Assembly (NCBI GenBank): GCA_964603125.1
Contig: CAZRUA010000044.1
Span: 1 to 27,183 of the forward strand
DNA from: CAZRUA01 sp964603125
Lineage (GTDB): Bacteria > Bacteroidota > Bacteroidia > B-17B0 > Aurantibacillaceae
Reading direction: 5' to 3'
Length of the DNA stretch: 27,183 bases
Shown here in pieces: positions 22,151 through 27,183 of the stretch; positions within the stretch are counted from its first letter, which is position 1, and every line of letters starts with the position of its first letter. The position numbers and the translations under genes are program-made. Under the pieces are notes generated by a model. The model did no database searches and was not told the origin of the DNA. It saw nothing but the letters and a program-made list of their open reading frames with translations.

Positions 22151-23397
22151 TATCTAAGCATTTTTAATGATTTATTTAAATACTCAACAAATTGGTCAAC
22201 CTCTTCGAATGAGTTATAAAAAGCAAATGAAGCGCGAACAGTTCCGGGAATACCAAAACGACTCATCAAAGGCTGTGTGCAATGATGTCCCGTACGAACA
22301 GCTACTCCATATTTGTCTAGTATAGTTCCTACATCAAAAGGATGAATGCCGTCAATGACAAATGAAATAACACTAGCCTTATTTTTTGCAGCACCAATGA
22401 TTTTAAGTCCTTCAATTGCAGATAACTTTTCAGTTGCATAAACTAGCAATTCGTGTTCATGCGCGAAAATAGCATCTAAACCAATTTCGTTCACATAATC
22501 AATTGCTTTTGCTAAACCAATTCCCCCAGAAATATGAGGAGTGCCAGCTTCGAACTTTAAAGGTGAATCGGCATAGACAGTTTTTTCAAAGGTCACTGTT
22601 TTAATTATCCCGCCGCCTAATTTATAAGGAGGTAATTTTTCCAACCATTCTTGTTTTCCAAATAAAACACCAACACCAGTTGGTCCAAATAATTTGTGAC
22701 CACTAAAAACATAGAAATCGCAATCCATTTCGGCTACATTAGGTTTGCAATGTGGCACAGCTTGCGCACCATCAACTAATACAGCTATATTAATTTTATG
22801 TTCCTGCTCAAAAGATCGAACTTTAGAAATAATTTCATTAACAGGATTAATTGTTCCTAAAGTATTTGAAATATGAGTAAAGGCTACGACTTTAGTTTTA
22901 AAAGAAAGTAAATTTTCAAATTCTTCCAAAATAAGTTCGCCAGCATCATTAATTGGAACCACTTTAAGCTCTGCGTTTTTTTCTTCGCATAACACTTGCC
23001 AAGGGATGATATTGGAGTGGTGTTCCATTTCGGTAATGATAATTTCATCACCTTCCGAAATAAAAAATTTACCTAAACAATCGGCAACTAAATTTATACT
23101 TTCAGTTGTGCCACTAGTAAAAATAATTTCGCTAGCTAATTGTGCATGAATATGCTTTTGAATGGTTGCTCGGGCTTCTTCATAAGCAATAGTTATCTCT
23201 CGGCTCAGTGTGTGCACGCCGCGATGGATATTGCTATTTTGATTTTTGTAATAATTAGAAATAGCATCAATTACTACATTTGGCTTTTGTGCTGTTGCTC
23301 CGTTATCAAAATAAATCAAGGGCTTACCATTCACTTCTCTTTTAAGAATTGGGAAATCAGCACGAATTTTATTTATGTCTAATTGCGTAACAAGCAC
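22150..23397 (-). CDS. sufS: Cysteine desulfurase SufS
   Basis: The 415-residue PLP enzyme removes sulfur from cysteine for Fe-S cluster assembly. The N-terminal block is YFDNGATAQKP, followed by the SNIHRGVHTLS motif and TSGTTESINLVA. The PLP-binding Lys235 is in FSGHKLFGPTG, and the active-site Cys373 in RTGHHCTQPLM carries the persulfide, typical of the SufS (group II) type. Its start overlaps the sufD stop as TAATG and its stop overlaps the sufE start. All catalytic residues are present. Confidence 0.96.
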   Translation of the reverse strand: MLVTQLDINKIRADFPILKREVNGKPLIYFDNGATAQKPNVVIDAISNYYKNQNSNIHRGVHTLSREITIAYEEARATIQKHIHAQLASEIIFTSGTTESINLVADCLGKFFISEGDEIIITEMEHHSNIIPWQVLCEEKNAELKVVPINDAGELILEEFENLLSFKTKVVAFTHISNTLGTINPVNEIISKVRSFEQEHKINIAVLVDGAQAVPHCKPNVAEMDCDFYVFSGHKLFGPTGVGVLFGKQEWLEKLPPYKLGGGIIKTVTFEKTVYADSPLKFEAGTPHISGGIGLAKAIDYVNEIGLDAIFAHEHELLVYATEKLSAIEGLKIIGAAKNKASVISFVIDGIHPFDVGTILDKYGVAVRTGHHCTQPLMSRFGIPGTVRASFAFYNSFEEVDQFVEYLNKSLKMLR

Positions 23398-24698
23398 TAT
23401 TTTAATTTTTTGTCAATTAAATTTTGAATGTGATTTTGAAGTGATTCTATTTTGATACGCTCAGTTACTTCACCTGCAAATGCTTGCATTAAAAGTAATC
23501 TTCCACTTTCTTCACCAATACCACGTGCCTTTAAATAAAATAAAGCTTCATCATCAATTTTACCTGTTGATGTTCCATGAGAACATTTAACATCATCCGC
23601 ATAAATCTCTAATTGCGGTTTTGTATTTATAGTTGCATCATCGCTTAATAAAATATTTTTACTGCTTTGATATGCATTTGTTTTTTGAGCATCTTTTCTA
23701 ACGTAAATTTTACCGTTAAATACGCCGGTAGATTTATCTCTTACAATTCCTTTATAAAGCTCATTGCTATTGCAATTCGGCTTTTGATGATCAACTAATG
23801 TGTGGTTATCAATTAACTGTGTTTTATCAGCTAAAAATAATCCGTTTAAGTTACTCTCAGCATGCTCAGCATCAATAACAACATTTAAGTTATTACGAAC
23901 CAATTGTCCCCCTAAAGAAAATGTACTTGTTGTATAATTACTTTGTTTGCTTTGATAAACCTGCGTTGTATTTACTTGATATCCATGTTCACATTCGTTT
24001 TGAATTCGATAAGTATCAACAATAGCATTCTCGCCTACAAAAACTTCGGTTAAATAATTGTTAAACGACTTCCCAGGTAAATCAAGGGTTTCAAAAGTTT
24101 CAACAAAAGTTAATTGAGAATTTGTATTTGCTACAACCAAATTTCGAACATTATAAAAAACATTTTCTTTTGAAGAAACTAAATTAATAATGTGAATAGG
24201 TGTTTCGATAACTGCATTTTTCTCAACCTCAATAAAAATTCCATTTCCCGCATAAGCTGTGTTTAATGCAATAAATGCATCACTCAACACATTTGCATAT
24301 TTTGTTAAATGTTTCTCTGCCACACTCTTTTCAATTGCCGAAATAAGCTTAACAGTCAAACCTTTAGGCAAATTAGCTAAGTCAGAAAAATCCGATTCGA
24401 ACTTACCATTAATAATAAAAAGGTTTATTGCATTATCAATTGTTTTATAATTGCTTGCTACCTCTTTACCAATTGAAGTGAAAGTATTTGTAATTGATTT
24501 GAAATCCTTTTTAAAAATTGCTTCAACATTACAATATTTATAATCCTCATGCTTAGCATTAGGAATGCCTGTCTCCTCTAAATAACGCATCGAATCAATT
24601 AAAGCGTTGTCGGGTATAAAGTTTACCTTTTCAGCGTACTTACTTAACTCTTGTGTTATGAATTGTGTGGTGGTTATTTTTTGGTCAATAATACTCAT
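23397..24698 (-). CDS. sufD: Fe-S cluster assembly protein SufD
   Basis: The 433-residue protein is the SufD partner of the SufBC2D scaffold. It shares the SufB/SufD beta-helix core, visible as TYRIQNECEHGYQVNTTQVY, then DHTLVDHQKPNCNSNELYKG, RDKSTGVFNGKIYV and the C-terminal CSHGTSTGKIDDEALFYLKA with RGI and a final helix. The N-terminus is less conserved, with GIPNAKHEDYKY matching the family. It lies 13 bases after sufC and overlaps sufS. Confidence 0.94.
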   Translation of the reverse strand: MSIIDQKITTTQFITQELSKYAEKVNFIPDNALIDSMRYLEETGIPNAKHEDYKYCNVEAIFKKDFKSITNTFTSIGKEVASNYKTIDNAINLFIINGKFESDFSDLANLPKGLTVKLISAIEKSVAEKHLTKYANVLSDAFIALNTAYAGNGIFIEVEKNAVIETPIHIINLVSSKENVFYNVRNLVVANTNSQLTFVETFETLDLPGKSFNNYLTEVFVGENAIVDTYRIQNECEHGYQVNTTQVYQSKQSNYTTSTFSLGGQLVRNNLNVVIDAEHAESNLNGLFLADKTQLIDNHTLVDHQKPNCNSNELYKGIVRDKSTGVFNGKIYVRKDAQKTNAYQSSKNILLSDDATINTKPQLEIYADDVKCSHGTSTGKIDDEALFYLKARGIGEESGRLLLMQAFAGEVTERIKIESLQNHIQNLIDKKLK

Positions 24699-24711
24699 TT
24701 CAAATTGCTTG

Positions 24712-25464
24712 TTAGTGCGTAAACTGCGCCTTTATTTCATCATATCCCTTTTCTTCTAGCTCAAGTGCTAATTCCTTGCCACCACTCTTCACTATTTTAC
24801 CATTGTATAAAATATGAACAAAGTCAGGAACAATATAATCCAAAAGCCTTTGGTAGTGAGTAATAACGATAGTTGCATTATCTTTTGACTTCAGTTTATT
24901 AACACCAGTTGCTACAATACGCAAAGCATCAATATCCAATCCCGAATCGGTTTCATCTAATATTGCAAGCTTTGGCTCAAGCATTGCCATTTGAAATATT
25001 TCATTTCTTTTTTTCTCACCACCACTAAAACCTTCATTAACTGAGCGATTGGCTAATTTACCATCAAGCTCAACTAATTTTTGTTTTTCTTTCACCATTG
25101 CTAAAAAATCTTTTGCTTCCATTGCTTCCTTACCGTGGTAAGTGCGAATTTCATTAATAGCAGTTTTCAAAAAATTAATATTACTCACACCCGGAATCTC
25201 AACAGGGTATTGAAAAGCAAGAAACAAACCTTCACGCGCTCTATCTTCTGTTGACAACTCTAAAAGGTTTTTACCATTAAATGTTACTTCACCTTCAGTA
25301 ACTTCATACTCTTCATTACCCGCCAAAACACTAGATAATGTTGATTTCCCAGAACCATTTGGCCCCATTATTGCATGAACTTCTCCCGCTTTTACTTCAA
25401 GATTTATTCCTTTTAAAATTTCCTTCTCCCCTATTCTAGCATGTAAATTTTTAATCGATATCAT
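24712..25464 (-). CDS. sufC: Fe-S assembly ATPase SufC
   Basis: The 250-residue ABC-type ATPase powers the SufBCD scaffold. Walker A GPNGSGKST is at residues 34-42, the Q-loop FLAFQYP near 81-87, the signature FSGGEKKR at 146-153, Walker B LAILDETDSGLDIDAL from 166 on, and the H-loop IVITHYQRLL. Unlike transport ABC proteins it has no membrane partner. It follows sufB by 36 bases and precedes sufD by 13. Confidence 0.97.
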   Translation of the reverse strand: MISIKNLHARIGEKEILKGINLEVKAGEVHAIMGPNGSGKSTLSSVLAGNEEYEVTEGEVTFNGKNLLELSTEDRAREGLFLAFQYPVEIPGVSNINFLKTAINEIRTYHGKEAMEAKDFLAMVKEKQKLVELDGKLANRSVNEGFSGGEKKRNEIFQMAMLEPKLAILDETDSGLDIDALRIVATGVNKLKSKDNATIVITHYQRLLDYIVPDFVHILYNGKIVKSGGKELALELEEKGYDEIKAQFTH

Positions 25465-25500
25465 GTTTACTTATCTTACTTTTTAATTATTAATTTTATT

Positions 25501-26952
25501 TTATCCCACACTTCCTTCTAAACTAACTGCCAATAATTTTTGTGCTTCAACAGCGAACTCCATTGGCAACTTATTCAATACATCTTTGCAATATCCGTTT
25601 ACAATTAAACCAATTGCCTTTTCCGTATCTATACCCCGCTGTTTGCAGTAAAATATTTGATCTTCACCAATTTTACTTGTTGTTGCTTCATGCTCTACAA
25701 CACCCGATTTATCTTTGATTTCGATATATGGAAAAGTATGTGCTCCGCATTTATCACCCATTAATAAACTATCGCATTGCGAAAAATTACGCGCATTTTT
25801 TGCGCCTTTTGCAATACGCACCAAACCCCTATAACTATTGTTACTAAAGCCCGCCGAAATTCCCTTTGAAATAATAGTGGACTTAGAATTTTTACCTAAG
25901 TGAATCATTTTTGTTCCGGTATCAGCTTGCTGGTAGTTGTTTGTAACGGCAACGCTATAAAATTCACCCACACTATTATCACCTTTTAATACCACTGAAG
26001 GATATTTCCATGTGACTGCTGAGCCTGTTTCTACTTGTGTCCAACTAATTTTTGAATTATCTTCTAAACAAATTCCACGCTTGGTAACAAAATTGAAAAT
26101 TCCTCCAAGACCATTTTTGTCTCCTGGATACCAATTTTGAACCGTACTATATTTTACTTCTGCATTTTTATGTGCAACAATTTCAACAACTGCTGCGTGC
26201 AATTGATTCTCATCACGTTGAGGTGCTGTACACCCTTCTAAATAACTTACATAACTTCCTTCGTCGGCAATAATTAAAGTACGTTCAAATTGTCCTGTAC
26301 CACTAGCATTAATACGAAAGTAAGTTGATAATTCCATTGGGCAACGAACGCCCTTTGGTATGTAGCAAAACGAACCATCGCTGAACACAGCCCCATTTAA
26401 AGCTGCATAAAAATTATCTGTATATGGAACAACTGATCCCATATATTTCTTAACCAATTCTGGATGCTCTTGAACTGCCTCACTAAACGAGCAGAAAATA
26501 ATTCCTTTTTCAGCTAATGTCTCTTTAAAAGTTGTTTTTACCGAAACACTATCAATAACAGCATCAACAGCAATTCTACTTTCAACACCACTTAAACGCT
26601 TTTGTTCTTCAAGACTAATACCAAGCTTTTCAAACGTCTTTAATAACTCCGGATCTACTTCATCCAAACTATTTAAAACCTTTTTAGGCTTTGGTGCAGA
26701 GTAATAAATAATCTCATTGAACTTTGGTTTTTCGTATTGTACGTGAGCCCATTCAGGTTCAACCATATTTTTCCAATGAGCAAAAGCTTTAAGTCGGTAA
26801 TCCAACATCCATTGTGGTTCTTTCTTTTTAGCAGAAATAAAACGAACAATATCTTCATTTAAGCCAGCTGGGGCGCTATCCGATTCGATATCGGTAACAA
26901 AACCATACTCATAATCCTTATTAATATGTTCTTGTAGTATCTCGTTAGCCAT
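25501..26952 (-). CDS. sufB: Fe-S cluster assembly protein SufB
   Basis: The 483-residue scaffold subunit is the most conserved Suf protein. It shows EPQWMLDYRLKAFAHWKNM early, then VVPYTDNFYAALNGAVFSDG, CPMELSTYFRINASGTGQFE, LEGCTAPQRDENQLHAAVVE, NWYPGDKNGLGGIFNFVTKR and the C-terminal KQRGIDTEKAIGLIVNGYC. Clusters are assembled on the SufB/SufD interface with SufC. Its ATG overlaps the upstream A-type carrier stop (TAATG). Length is normal. Confidence 0.97.
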   Translation of the reverse strand: MANEILQEHINKDYEYGFVTDIESDSAPAGLNEDIVRFISAKKKEPQWMLDYRLKAFAHWKNMVEPEWAHVQYEKPKFNEIIYYSAPKPKKVLNSLDEVDPELLKTFEKLGISLEEQKRLSGVESRIAVDAVIDSVSVKTTFKETLAEKGIIFCSFSEAVQEHPELVKKYMGSVVPYTDNFYAALNGAVFSDGSFCYIPKGVRCPMELSTYFRINASGTGQFERTLIIADEGSYVSYLEGCTAPQRDENQLHAAVVEIVAHKNAEVKYSTVQNWYPGDKNGLGGIFNFVTKRGICLEDNSKISWTQVETGSAVTWKYPSVVLKGDNSVGEFYSVAVTNNYQQADTGTKMIHLGKNSKSTIISKGISAGFSNNSYRGLVRIAKGAKNARNFSQCDSLLMGDKCGAHTFPYIEIKDKSGVVEHEATTSKIGEDQIFYCKQRGIDTEKAIGLIVNGYCKDVLNKLPMEFAVEAQKLLAVSLEGSVG

Positions 26953-27183
26953 TATACAGAAAAGCTTTCACCACAGCCACAAGTGCGGGATGCGTTAGGA
27001 TTATTAAACACAAAGCCTTTACCATTTAAGCCTCCAGTGTACTCAAGTTCAGTCCCTACAAGGTATAAGAAACTTTTACGATCAACCACAATTTTAATCC
27101 CCTTATCCTCAAACTCTTGATCGCCATCCTTCTTAACGGAATCAAATTCTAATTTATAAGAAAGTCCGCTACATCCGCCACCT
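26952..27183 (-). CDS. A-type iron-sulfur carrier (SufA/IscA-like), partial
   Basis: The reverse strand reads in frame from the window edge to a stop at 26952, giving the last 76 residues. They begin GGCSGLSYKLEFDSVKKDGD and end ASRTCGCGESFSV. The three Cys of A-type carriers (one in GGCSG and two in CGCG) are present, as is the family block GGLNGKGFVFNNPN. These proteins carry Fe-S clusters or iron to target proteins. The N-terminus and the operon promoter lie outside the window. The stop overlaps the sufB ATG. Confidence 0.93.
   Translation of the reverse strand, partial: GGGCSGLSYKLEFDSVKKDGDQEFEDKGIKIVVDRKSFLYLVGTELEYTGGLNGKGFVFNNPNASRTCGCGESFSV

Overview
The window comes from a low-GC Bacteroidota genome. 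Three things point there. Several genes have phylum-type promoters with a -7 element of the form TAnnTTTG. Two exported proteins end in Por/type IX (T9SS) sorting domains. The suf operon carries the short DUF59 and DUF2480 genes that usually travel with it in this phylum. Most genes are ordinary chromosomal housekeeping; I cannot name the genus.

Layout. 1-136 is the start of a PfkB-type sugar kinase (minus strand), divergent from a tRNA-Asn (219-292). Downstream of the tRNA is a small GIY-YIG endonuclease gene (347-640). Its 3' end runs into a degenerate second copy of the 3' part of the same tRNA, broken by two hairpins (621-704). This looks like a small tRNA-associated mobile unit. 794-7139 is a tight, partly overlapping cluster of five genes whose products all carry export signals: an unknown secreted protein, a lipoprotein, a probable outer-membrane beta-barrel, a second lipoprotein, and a large protein with WD40 repeats, a caspase (C14) domain and an EF-hand loop. 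It is the best candidate for an undescribed system. It converges on rpoN (sigma-54) with a 1-base gap.

8638-11162 holds the promoter region between rpoN and ssb, then ssb, a Bcp-type peroxiredoxin and recA (DNA maintenance and oxidative stress). 11343-12581 is a T9SS-sorted PKD protein. On the minus strand follow a small antitoxin-like protein, an exported VOC/glyoxalase-fold protein, pntB and pntA (proton-translocating transhydrogenase), a second T9SS cargo protein and an exported alpha/beta hydrolase. 18696-20828 (plus strand) carries a small secreted protein, a structured GC-richer intergenic stretch and a rhomboid protease with large soluble flanks.

20860-27183 is one minus-strand iron-sulfur assembly operon, transcribed sufA-type carrier (partial at the window end), sufB, sufC, sufD, sufS, sufE, a DUF59 protein and a DUF2480 protein. 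Several junctions overlap as TAATG. SufS and SufE mobilise sulfur from cysteine, the SufBCD proteins act as scaffold and ATPase, and the A-type and DUF59 proteins probably act in transfer or maturation.

No rRNA, CRISPR array, complete insertion sequence or prophage was seen. All functional calls rest on motif recognition by eye; no database search was run.
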